Positions 12,745-20,216 of a stretch of DNA of 64,000 nt are shown here, piece by piece (the stretch's first letter is position 1; the number at the start of each line of letters is the position of its first letter). The position numbers and the translations under genes were made by a program. The stretch spans positions 1-64,000 of the forward strand of contig JAFAFW010000018.1 of assembly GCA_023423275.1 (NCBI GenBank). The letters are read 5' to 3'. The DNA is from Pseudomonadota bacterium (GTDB taxonomy: Bacteria > Pseudomonadota > Alphaproteobacteria > Rhizobiales > Hyphomicrobiaceae). The notes beneath the pieces are model-generated. The model was not told the DNA's origin, did no database searches, and saw only the letters and a program-made list of their open reading frames with translations.

Positions 12745-13671
12745 TCAGCCGCGGAACACCTCATAGGCGACCCTGAAGGTGTTAGCGTAGGCCTCGACCG
12801 TATCCGCGATGGGGTTGGCGTACCCCCCGCCAATGGCAATCGAAACCGGGACGCCGCGCCTGCGGCAAAATTCCAGCACCAGGCGATCGCGCTCCATCAG
12901 GCCTTCAAAGGTCAACGCCAGCCGGCCAAGGGTATCGTTCTGGAGGGGATCGACGCCCGACAGATACAACACGAGGTCCGGACGGAAATGGGCCACCGCG
13001 TCCAGAGCGTCGGCGAGGGCGTGCAGATAGTCACGGTCGTTGGTCCCATCGGGCAAGGCGACATCAAGGTCCGAGGGCACTTTGCGGAACGGGAAGTTCT
13101 TGTCGCCGTGCAGGCTGAGCACGAAAGCGCCTGGATGGCTCGTCAGCAGCGCGGCATTGCCGTCTCCCTGGTGCACGTCGAGATCGACGACCGCCACCCG
13201 CTGAACTTCACCTTCAGCCAACAGGGTCAGGGCCGCGACGGCAAGATCGTTGAAGACGCAATAGCCGGAACCGAAGTCGCGGTGGGCGTGATGCGTGCCA
13301 CCGGCAAGCTGGCCGGAAAAGCCGCGCCTCAAGGCTTCGCGCGCCGCCGCCAGGGAGCCGCCAACGGTCGCGCGTGAGCGCAACGCCAAGGTCTCGCTCC
13401 ACGGGAGGCCGATCCGGCGCTGGATGTCGCTGGCAAGCGTGCCTTCGAGAACCGCGCGAACGTAGTCGGGAGCATGCGCGCGTTCCAGATCCGCGATCGT
13501 TGCGGCAGGGGACGGGGCGAGGAGCCAGTCTTTCAATAGCGCCTGCTCAACGAGCTTTTCGCGAAGCAACCGGTACTTCGTCGATGGAAACCGGTGGCCC
13601 GCGGGCAATGGCAGGTCAGGCGTATCGGGATAGTAGATCAGCAACAGGCTATCCGTTCGGGAATCCGGCAT
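12745..13671 (-). CDS. Histone deacetylase superfamily protein
   Basis: Bacterial members act as acetylpolyamine or acetoin-related deacetylases using zinc. The conserved residues are present in order: GGTHHAHRDFGSGYCVFND, VVDLDVHQGDGNAALL with its zinc-binding Asp and His, the segment LSGVDPLQND and the C-terminal IGGGYA. The reading frame opens with a GTG at 13716, but the ATG at 13671 (308 residues) is preferred because it has AGGG in front and the family begins near SLLLIYYPDTP. The substrate cannot be told from sequence. Confidence 0.9.
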   Translation of the reverse strand: MPDSRTDSLLLIYYPDTPDLPLPAGHRFPSTKYRLLREKLVEQALLKDWLLAPSPAATIADLERAHAPDYVRAVLEGTLASDIQRRIGLPWSETLALRSRATVGGSLAAAREALRRGFSGQLAGGTHHAHRDFGSGYCVFNDLAVAALTLLAEGEVQRVAVVDLDVHQGDGNAALLTSHPGAFVLSLHGDKNFPFRKVPSDLDVALPDGTNDRDYLHALADALDAVAHFRPDLVLYLSGVDPLQNDTLGRLALTFEGLMERDRLVLEFCRRRGVPVSIAIGGGYANPIADTVEAYANTFRVAYEVFRG

Positions 13672-13828
13672 ATGTGACCCTGACGTTATACCCTGGGCCG
13701 GTCTTGGTTTGTCCACAGGCCTGGGTGCGGGTTGCCTCCCCGTGACCGGGCGAATCAGCCTTTATCTGCGGTCCATTGGCCGATCCTTGGCGTCGCGTCG
13801 CCGGCCAGCCGGTTTGGGGAGGCGAGGG

Positions 13829-14650
13829 ATGGCGAACTTTACGACTCACATTGCCGTCGGCACCGTAGTCAGCGGTGGATTGGCGACGCTAACGCTGGCG
13901 GCGGACGTTATCGCACCCGAGAACCTCATTGCCGTCACGCTGGCAGGTGTGCTCGGCAGCGTGCTACCCGACATCGATCTGAAGGATTCCCGGCCGAGCC
14001 GCGCGCTGTTCTCCGGTATCGCCGTTTTTCTATCGTTTATCGTGTTGTTCGCGGTCGCCTACCGGTATTCGATCGCCGAAATGTGGATCATGTGGCTCGG
14101 AAGCTTTCTGTTATTCCGATATGGAGGCGAAGCCGTCTTTCATCGCTTTTCCTATCACCGCGGCATCTGGCACTCGGTTCTCGCTGGAATCATGTTCTGG
14201 TTCCTGACGGCGATCGTCTTCAAGAACGTCCTCGGCCGGCACGAGGGCGTGGCATGGCTTGCCGGCGGTTTCCTGTTCATGGGATACATGACGCATCTCA
14301 TCCTGGATGAGATCTACAGCGTCGACGTATTCGACACGCGGCTGAAGGCGTCGTTCGGATCCGCGTTCAAGCTGTACGACCCGAGGAAGATTGGGGATTC
14401 TGTCGTCATTGCCATCCTGACGGCGCTGCTCTTCATCGCAACGCCATCGGCCAAACCCTTTGTCGAAGGCATGGCCTCACGCGAGATGTGGTCCGGGCTG
14501 CAGCAGAGGCTGTTGCCGCAGGACAAGTGGTTCGGGTTTGTCGGCGCGACATGGTTGGCAGCCAAATCGGAGGCGGCCGCCGATATCACGACCGGGTCGA
14601 TTCCTCCGAGCCCAAACGCAGGCGAGACCATGCCTGCGGAGAACCGTTAG
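13829..14650 (+). CDS. YdjM-like membrane-bound metal-dependent hydrolase (DUF457)
   Basis: The 273-residue protein begins MANFTTHIAVGTVV, with the early His of this family, and has LGSVLPDIDLKDSRPSR followed by four or so hydrophobic segments. FSYHRGIWHSVL and MTHLILDEIYSVDV carry the conserved His and Asp thought to bind metal. The biochemical role of the family is not established. The ATG at 13829 follows GGGGAGGCGAGGG; the upstream open frame from 13709 is probably untranslated. It is divergent from the deacetylase. Confidence 0.85.
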   Translation: MANFTTHIAVGTVVSGGLATLTLAADVIAPENLIAVTLAGVLGSVLPDIDLKDSRPSRALFSGIAVFLSFIVLFAVAYRYSIAEMWIMWLGSFLLFRYGGEAVFHRFSYHRGIWHSVLAGIMFWFLTAIVFKNVLGRHEGVAWLAGGFLFMGYMTHLILDEIYSVDVFDTRLKASFGSAFKLYDPRKIGDSVVIAILTALLFIATPSAKPFVEGMASREMWSGLQQRLLPQDKWFGFVGATWLAAKSEAAADITTGSIPPSPNAGETMPAENR

Positions 14651-14776
14651 ACAGTCGTTAACCCAAGTTCAAACTTGGCGACTGCAGGGCCTTCTTCAAG
14701 TGGATATGTTCTTTCCTGTTTGAAGGACATCTTCGGCTGCATGCGTGAGATGCGCGTTACAACAATGGCGTGAAAG

Positions 14777-15607
14777 GTGGCGCAATTGTTCGAGTACATC
14801 CGAAAGGACATGAGACAGGTCGAGGGATGGCTGTCGCGCTGCGACGCTGAAATGTTCGCCACACTCCTATCCTGCCAGACGATAAACAATTTCTCTGGCG
14901 CCGTGGCCGAAATCGGCGTCCATCACGGCAAGTCCTTTATTTTGATGGCGCGCGGCAATCAAAGCCAGGCTGCCTATGCAATCGACATATTCGAACAGCA
15001 GCATTTGAACATCGACGGGTCTGGCCGAGGCGACAAAAGCGAGTTCTTGGCTAATCTTCAGAACCATAAGGTGTGTGCGGAAGCCGTGGTGATTGACGAG
15101 CGGCTTTCCTCAGAGGTCATGCCGGAAGATATTCTCTCCACGGTAGGGCGGACGCGCTTCTTTCATGTCGATGGAGGCCATCACATCAATGCTGTGCTTC
15201 ACGATTTGAAGCTGGCGGAAGCCGTTGTGCGGGATGAGGGGATCATCGTGGTCGACGATGCCTTCCGCTCGGAATGGCCTGAAGTCAGCATGGGTTTGTT
15301 CGCCCATCTTACGGATTGCGATGATTTCGTTCTCTTTGCGGTCGGTTTCAACAAGGCCTACCTGTGCCGCAGGGCATATGCAGATTTGTACCAGTCGGCG
15401 CTCATTCAGAATGAATTCATTTCCATGTATTTCTCGAAGGTCTGCGAGACCTCGGTGGGCACGATTCTCGTTTATCAGAGATATCCGCTTCCGGAATGGA
15501 GCGTAAAAACGAAGTTATTCGACTACATTAAAATGAATTATCCCGAGGTGGCGCATTTTATTCATAAGAATATCCTGGGGCGAAATAGAAACGTCTATGA
15601 CGCCTGA
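14777..15607 (+). CDS. Putative class I SAM-dependent methyltransferase, AT-rich
   Basis: The 276-residue protein shows the pattern of the Methyltransferase_24/TylF-like group: AEIGVHHGKSFILMARG as the SAM-binding motif I, YAIDIFEQQ as the acidic second strand, RFFHVDGGHHINAVLHDL, and IIVVDDAF. These enzymes usually methylate sugars, polyketides or glycans; the substrate is unknown. The gene is strikingly AT-rich: 47 of 120 bases in 15481-15600 are G or C. The start is uncertain. The GTG at 14777 and the ATG at 14810 both have purine-rich stretches that lie too close. Confidence 0.68.
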   Translation: MAQLFEYIRKDMRQVEGWLSRCDAEMFATLLSCQTINNFSGAVAEIGVHHGKSFILMARGNQSQAAYAIDIFEQQHLNIDGSGRGDKSEFLANLQNHKVCAEAVVIDERLSSEVMPEDILSTVGRTRFFHVDGGHHINAVLHDLKLAEAVVRDEGIIVVDDAFRSEWPEVSMGLFAHLTDCDDFVLFAVGFNKAYLCRRAYADLYQSALIQNEFISMYFSKVCETSVGTILVYQRYPLPEWSVKTKLFDYIKMNYPEVAHFIHKNILGRNRNVYDA

Positions 15608-15624
15608 GCGGCACGGAGGCGAGC

Positions 15625-16239
15625 CTAATTCGGCTGGGTGTTTCTCAGGCCGGCGAGATAAAACGTGACGAAATCGTCCGTCATCGTGCCAACCGATCCA
15701 TAGCCGAGGCTCGATAGTTTCTCTGTGGTCGAAACTGTCAGGATGCCTTGCAAGCCAGCCCAGATCACGCGCGAACTCAGTTTGACCGCAGTCGCCTTTC
15801 CTTCATCCTTCGTGATCAGCGGTCCGAGTGCGAATTCTATCCGTCCCAGTATGCGCTCGAGTTTGTCCAGGTACCAACTTGGCGCAGGGGTGCCGCGCGG
15901 TAGCGCGTGCTGGGTGATCATGTTGCAGAGATTGGGGTGCTGGCGGCAGAAGTCCGTATAGGCGCCGACCACTTGCTTGAGATGCTCGTCCGGACTGCTT
16001 TCCGGGGCGACATCCGCCAGCTTCTGATCGAGCGTATCCAGTAGCCGGGCCTCAACGTGGAGCAGCAGATCGTCCAGGCTCTCGAACAGATTATACAGCG
16101 TGCCAGGCGAGTACCCGATCTTGCGCGCGATCTCGCGCGCGGAAACGCCAGCAAGGCCGTTGGTCGAGATGATGTCTCGCGCTGACGTGATGATCAGTTC
16201 GCGAAGCTGTTCGGGGGTATGCGCGGAACGTCGTCCCAT
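15625..16239 (-). CDS. TetR/AcrR family transcriptional regulator
   Basis: The 204-residue protein has a TetR-type helix-turn-helix at residues 10-60, with GLAGVSAREIARKIGYSPGTLYNLF as its core. A helical ligand-binding domain follows and includes GLQGILTVSTTEKLSSLG. It would repress transcription until it binds a small molecule. Its target is not obvious. The nearest genes are the convergent methyltransferase and, upstream, the end of the TadE-like pair. Two direct copies of GGTCAC, eleven bases apart at 16284-16300, lie about 45 bases before its start and could be its own operator. Confidence 0.88.
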   Translation of the reverse strand: MGRRSAHTPEQLRELIITSARDIISTNGLAGVSAREIARKIGYSPGTLYNLFESLDDLLLHVEARLLDTLDQKLADVAPESSPDEHLKQVVGAYTDFCRQHPNLCNMITQHALPRGTPAPSWYLDKLERILGRIEFALGPLITKDEGKATAVKLSSRVIWAGLQGILTVSTTEKLSSLGYGSVGTMTDDFVTFYLAGLRNTQPN

Positions 16240-16383
16240 TGACGTCTGCCTTGCCTGATAAAATGAACCAAGCTCAACAGATAGGTCACGGAGCGGTCAC
16301 CGGCAAAGAAATAATCCGTACCGGGATTGAATCTGCGGGAAACGATGAACTTTAGCTTTCACAAATTGTGGTAAACTCCTACC

Positions 16384-17010
16384 TCAGGTACATTTGTGGC
16401 CGTTGTACTCCACGAAGCTGGATTGCCTGGGCTTGAGATAGAATACCTCACGCAAGGGCATGCCGGCTGTCAAAAAGTGTTGGAATATCATGGGCTGATA
16501 GTCATAGACGACCTCCGCCACGATCAGGCTGTTGCCGGCTTCGAGGAAACCTTCCGGCAGGACATAGGGCTGACCGTCCGCGTAGGCGTTGGCTCCGCCG
16601 TTGTGCTGATATGACCAACAGACGCTTGTCGAATCGGCGTCATCAATATCGGCGATGACGTTGAGAACGGTGACTTTGAGCTGTGACGCGTCGAATGGGC
16701 GGATCAGATGGTCGATGATCTGCATCACGCCATCCACCTCCTCCGTCGTCATCTGCTTCTGCCGGGCGATGAGGTCGGCTGAGGAACTGGCGATCTGCGT
16801 GACGCGGCGGTCGATCGTGAGCGCCTGGCTGAACTCTACCGTGCCGATCAGCAACATGAACATGATCGGCAGCAGCAGAGCAAACTCGATCGCGGCAACG
16901 CCGTCGCGATTCGTGATCAGGCGTCTGGCCGCGAGTTTGACACGGCGTGCCAGCATCAGGACGGGCGGCGCTGCGACGGTCTTCTTGCGCATATGAGCAT
17001 CAATCTTCAT
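16384..17010 (-). CDS. TadE/TadG-like pseudopilin (second of a pair)
   Basis: The 208-residue protein carries the TadE-like N-terminal signature RDGVAAIEFALLLPIMFMLL near residue 36, where the Glu follows the prepilin peptidase site, and a single transmembrane helix. TadE and TadF are minor pseudopilins processed by the prepilin peptidase and needed for Flp pilus assembly. The remaining 140 residues are probably periplasmic. The start overlaps the stop of the other TadE-like gene by 11 bases, so the two are translated as one operon. It faces away from the pilin and cpa genes of the same locus. Confidence 0.85.
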   Translation of the reverse strand: MKIDAHMRKKTVAAPPVLMLARRVKLAARRLITNRDGVAAIEFALLLPIMFMLLIGTVEFSQALTIDRRVTQIASSSADLIARQKQMTTEEVDGVMQIIDHLIRPFDASQLKVTVLNVIADIDDADSTSVCWSYQHNGGANAYADGQPYVLPEGFLEAGNSLIVAEVVYDYQPMIFQHFLTAGMPLREVFYLKPRQSSFVEYNGHKCT

Positions 17011-17572
17011 AGGGCTCGGTCCGGAATGTGGTGGAGGCCTGGATCAAAGCCGAGCCGTTGGCCATGTTACCGATTTGAAGGAACGGCATCTTGCCGGCGA
17101 GCTCCCACTCGTAGCAGACGGTGACGAGTACGACTTCGCTGGAGGCGCCTGTTTGGAACAGCGTTTCGGCCGGTGGAATGAGATTGCCGCCGGAATCCGT
17201 GCATGACGGCGTGACGATGTCCCCGAACCCTGCGTAACTCTGAACGTTGACGCGCATCTTTCCATTGCAGTCGACGTATTGAGGGGTCCGCTTGCAGACT
17301 TCCAGCTTGAAATCGTCGGCCGACATTCCCTGCTGTTGAACCTGGCCGGTGCGGATCAGACGTGCAGCCTGCTCGACGGCGTTCTCGAGGGTGAAGGTCG
17401 TAAAATAATAGAGGCCGACGACGATCAGTCCGAACACCATCATAAAGAAGGGAAGGCTGACCATGGCGAATTCGACTGCGGCCATGCCGTCGGTGTTCCG
17501 CGCAGCAACGGTGGCCAGCCGCTTCGCGCGGCGGCGGCTGTAACGCCAGATCTGAAACATCGTCCTTGGCAT
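17000..17572 (-). CDS. TadE-like pseudopilin (first of a pair)
   Basis: The 190-residue protein has the TadE motif TDGMAAVEFAMVSLPFFMMV around residue 28, followed by one transmembrane segment. The periplasmic part has four cysteines and ends in FRTEPYED. By family it is a minor pseudopilin of the Tad/Flp secretion system. It is the first gene of a two-gene minus-strand operon transcribed away from the first Flp pilin gene at 18145, so the 570-base gap between them probably holds both promoters. Confidence 0.86.
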   Translation of the reverse strand: MPRTMFQIWRYSRRRAKRLATVAARNTDGMAAVEFAMVSLPFFMMVFGLIVVGLYYFTTFTLENAVEQAARLIRTGQVQQQGMSADDFKLEVCKRTPQYVDCNGKMRVNVQSYAGFGDIVTPSCTDSGGNLIPPAETLFQTGASSEVVLVTVCYEWELAGKMPFLQIGNMANGSALIQASTTFRTEPYED

Positions 17573-18144
17573 GCGGGCACTCTTGACCGGCCTGATCGTG
17601 AAGTTTGCTCAGAACACCGCAGAATCCTGAAAGGAGTCTTGCAAGTTGCAGGCCTCCTCATCGGCATGGTTAGCGAATTGCGTTCCCGCTTTTTGATGCC
17701 TGCGATGCGCGACCTTTTGGCCGAGGGACGATGAAGGATGTCATAACGGCGGTGTCCCGACGAAGCGGCCGCAGCAACCAAGCGCTCCCGAAGCTGATTT
17801 CGCGACGTGATCTGTCGTCTCTTGGCTGGGCGACCTGTATTTCCGGTCAAGACGATGTAAAATAACTGCCGATTTTCACGCATTATTAGCTATGATCAAT
17901 GAGTGATCGGACTGTGTTTATCTTTGAGCTCCCAAGAATACATTTCGTATTTCAAGCCAATATTTCTTTTCAACATGCGATTCTGCATGATTAAACACAA
18001 GTTTAACAAGTAGAAATGCCGTGGAAACCTTCTCCATTTACTCGGCATCAAGACCTCGGGCGTAGGTTTGGCGCTGTTCGGTTCAAGGTTCGCAACCGGA
18101 TACGGCGCAAAAAGCGCCCTTCAACACAGTGGGAGAATGAGTCA
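17573..18144. other. 572-base divergent control region between the TadE pair and the first Flp pilin gene
   Basis: No credible gene is seen here. A minus-strand frame at 17440-17883 is out of phase with the TadE gene and has no family features. The part nearer the pilin, about 17870-18015, is much richer in A and T than its surroundings and is the likely site of the pilin promoter. The TTAA pair listed at 17991-18007 lies in it. Confidence 0.5.
17991..18007 (+). promoter_or_regulatory. Imperfect CtrA-like site upstream of the Flp pilin gene
   Basis: TTAA at 17991-17994 and TTAAC at 18003-18007 are eight bases apart; the CtrA consensus has seven. Pilus genes in Caulobacter are known CtrA targets. 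The odd spacing makes this only a candidate. Confidence 0.22.
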
Positions 18145-18321
18145 ATGAATCTGTTCGCGCGTTTCGTTAAGGACGAGTCCGGTGCAACGGCCATCGAGTA
18201 CGGCCTGATCGCGGCTCTCATCGCAGTTGCCATCATCGGCGCCGCCACCACGCTGGGCGACGAGATCAGCGGGACCTTCGACAAGGTTTCCGATGAGCTG
18301 AAGGCAGCCAACGCGAAGTAA
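18145..18321 (+). CDS. flp: Flp/Fap type pilin (major pilin candidate)
   Basis: This 58-residue protein has the Flp prepilin layout: a short basic leader (MNLFARFVKDE), the processing motif GATAIEYGLIAALIAVAIIG with the conserved Glu-Tyr pair, one hydrophobic helix, and a short acidic and basic tail. The leader is removed by a CpaA-type prepilin peptidase and the mature subunit polymerises into the Flp fibre. The ATG at 18145 has GGGAG about nine bases upstream; an open frame reaching back to 18016 is not conserved. A strong terminator follows at 18348, so it is probably made as an abundant short transcript. Confidence 0.95.
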   Translation: MNLFARFVKDESGATAIEYGLIAALIAVAIIGAATTLGDEISGTFDKVSDELKAANAK

Positions 18322-18347
18322 TTTCCGTGAGCCGTTCTGGCTCACTC

Positions 18348-18387
18348 AAAAGGCCGTTCGGCTGACATCGGCCGAGCGGCCTTTTTT
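18348..18387 (+). terminator. Rho-independent terminator after the first Flp pilin gene
   Basis: A 15-base stem with one G-U pair (left arm 18348-18362, right arm 18371-18385) has an eight-base loop and runs into six T residues. It sits 26 bases after the pilin stop and separates the pilin from the rest of the cpa operon. Confidence 0.92.
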
Positions 18388-18433
18388 CTAAGAATGCCTG
18401 GGGTAGGTGGGTTCATTTGCGCGGGGGCGTACG

Positions 18434-18607
18434 ATGATTGGGATCACGCGAAAATTGCTGACCGAGAATGGCGGCGCTACGTCGATCGAATATGCGTTGA
18501 TCGCGTCTCTCGTTTGCATCGCAATTGTTTCGGCCACGTCGAATGTCGGTCAGGAGCTTGCCGCGGTATTCGACGTCGTCGCGGAAGAATACCGCAAGGT
18601 CAATTGA
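18434..18607 (+). CDS. Second Flp/Fap type pilin
   Basis: This is a 57-residue Flp pilin paralogue with the motif GATSIEYALIASLVCIAIVSA. Its helix is less regular than the first pilin's and contains a cysteine, and its C-terminus is more acidic (VVAEEYRKVN). The ATG at 18434 follows a G-rich ribosome site (GGGGGCG). It lies just beyond the terminator of the first pilin gene, so it may be read at a lower level with cpaA. It may be a minor or alternative subunit. Confidence 0.88.
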   Translation: MIGITRKLLTENGGATSIEYALIASLVCIAIVSATSNVGQELAAVFDVVAEEYRKVN

Positions 18608-18721
18608 CCGTCGGCTTCCTGTGTTGCTCGAGCCTGGCGCGCATTAACCCGAATTTGAACATCGGCGATCACAATCCACTCGATTGCGGGCCGCTGGCGC
18701 CCAGGTGCTTTGGAGGTTTGC

Positions 18722-19225
18722 GTGCTGGAGTATCCACTGCTTCTCGTCTTTCCGGTCGCGATGGCATTTGCCGGCGTGATGGATCTGCTCACATTCACGA
18801 TTCCCAACCGGGTTTCGTTGGCATTGCTGCTCGGTTTCCTGTTTGCGGCGCCGCTGGCCGGTATGCCGTGGGCGGATTACGCGAGCCATCTCGGTGCTGG
18901 CGCGCTGATGCTGATGGTTGGCATTGCCATGTTCTCGCGCGGATTGGTCGGTGGCGGTGATGCGAAGCTGATGTCCGCTGCCGCGCTGTGGCTGGGCTTC
19001 GGCCATCTTCTGCCGTTCCTCGTCTGGACAGCGCTGCTGGGCGGCGTTCTGGCGATTGCCCTTCTGACCTACAGGCGGTTTTTCCCGCCGCTCTGGCTTG
19101 CAAAACAGTCGTGGGCCCTGCGCCTGCACGATCCCAAGCAGGGCATTCCCTACGGCATCGCGCTCGCGGGGGCCGGAATGCTCGTTTATCCGTCAGTGCC
19201 CTGGCTTTCCGGCCTGAGCGGTTGA
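18722..19225 (+). CDS. cpaA: Prepilin peptidase CpaA/TadV
   Basis: CpaA is the membrane aspartyl protease (type IV leader peptidase, A24) that matures Flp pilin and TadE-type pseudopilins. The two catalytic aspartates lie in VMDLLTFTIPNRV and in GGGDAKLMSAAALW. Several hydrophobic helices span the 167 residues. I placed the start at the GTG at 18722 because GGAGG lies at 18713-18717; an in-frame TTG at 18710 is part of that ribosome site. It follows the second pilin gene after 114 bases. Confidence 0.92.
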   Translation: MLEYPLLLVFPVAMAFAGVMDLLTFTIPNRVSLALLLGFLFAAPLAGMPWADYASHLGAGALMLMVGIAMFSRGLVGGGDAKLMSAAALWLGFGHLLPFLVWTALLGGVLAIALLTYRRFFPPLWLAKQSWALRLHDPKQGIPYGIALAGAGMLVYPSVPWLSGLSG

Positions 19226-19272
19226 GCTTCCGCTGCCACAGTTCCAAAGCGATCGTAAGTAAGTTGCCCGTT

Positions 19273-19289
19273 TGAAGCGCCGGTTAACC
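19273..19289 (+). promoter_or_regulatory. Candidate CtrA site upstream of cpaB
   Basis: TGAA at 19273-19276, seven bases, then TTAACC at 19284-19289 matches the CtrA pattern TTAA-N7-TTAACC with one mismatch. A half-site TTAACC occurs at 18644-18649, a similar distance before cpaA. The role is inferred from the known CtrA control of cpa genes in Caulobacter. Confidence 0.32.
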
Positions 19290-19371
19290 CGCCGTTGAGG
19301 ATTGTCGCGCAGGGTCTCTGCCGACGGTGGGTTCTATCCCCCGTTCCTTCGGGGGGAGGGGCAATTTCACG

Positions 19372-20109
19372 ATGAAGCGGGCTCAGGTCATTGGGATCTC
19401 CATAGCGTTGGGGGCCGGCGTCATGGCGTTCGTCGGCATGCGGGGCCTGATGAAGCCGCCGAAGACGGTGGTTCAGACCGAGCGCGTGAACGTTGCGCAG
19501 GTCTTGGTGGCGCGCGCCGACATCGCGCTCGGACACATCGCGACAGAGGGAAATTTCCGTTGGCAGGACTGGCCCGCTGATGCCGTCAGCGGCTCGTTCA
19601 TCACCAAAGCCAACAAGCCGGCTGCGGCCAAGGATCTGACGGGATCGATCGCCCGGGCGCCGATGCTCGCTGGCGAGCCGGTGACCGAAACCAAGCTGAT
19701 CAAGCCCGGCACCGGCGGTGTGCTGGCGGCGATCCTGCCGGCGGGTATGCGGGCGACGTCGACCAAGATCACCGAAGTATCGGCGGCTGGTAAGCTGATC
19801 CTGCCGAACGATCGCGTCGATGTCATCCTGACGCTGCGCGAGCGTGGAGGCGGCAGCGCGGCACCGAGTGAGACGCTGTTTGAGAACATCCGCGTTCTGG
19901 CGATCGGGCAGCAGATCGAAGCCCGGGAGGGCAAGAAGAACGCGGAAGGGAATGTCGCGACCCTGGAGCTGACGCCGGACCAGGCGGAAACGTTGGCATC
20001 GGCCAATATCCGCGGCGAAATTTCACTCGCACTTCGGAGCATTGCCGATCTCGGTGCCACGACCGAGCGCAAGCAAATCCGGATTCTGCGGTTGGGTAGT
20101 GAGAAATAA
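19372..20109 (+). CDS. cpaB: Flp pilus assembly protein CpaB/RcpC
   Basis: CpaB is a periplasmic protein with SAF domains, thought to help the secretin CpaC assemble or stabilise in the outer membrane. The 245-residue protein has an N-terminal membrane anchor (VIGISIALGAGVMAFVGM). A SAF domain follows at about residues 45-110 (QVLVARADIALGHIA and later ARAPMLAGEPVTETKL), and then the RcpC domain begins with AILPAGMRA and includes LPNDRVDVIL. The ATG at 19372 has a strong G-rich site (GGGGGGAGGGG). It is the first gene of the run cpaBCDEF-tadBC. Confidence 0.94.
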   Translation: MKRAQVIGISIALGAGVMAFVGMRGLMKPPKTVVQTERVNVAQVLVARADIALGHIATEGNFRWQDWPADAVSGSFITKANKPAAAKDLTGSIARAPMLAGEPVTETKLIKPGTGGVLAAILPAGMRATSTKITEVSAAGKLILPNDRVDVILTLRERGGGSAAPSETLFENIRVLAIGQQIEAREGKKNAEGNVATLELTPDQAETLASANIRGEISLALRSIADLGATTERKQIRILRLGSEK

Positions 20110-20216
20110 GACCTGAGCCGTTTGTTGCGGCCAGAGCGTATTTGCCAGTTTGCGTGTGTCGCGTGCTTGCGTCCGAGTCGAACCAAATCGGTAACTCGTC
20201 CAAAAGGCATTGATCC

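Noticed and set aside
17440..17883. A minus-strand frame in the pilin control region
   Set aside because: It is out of phase with the TadE gene, overlaps it, and has no recognisable domain.
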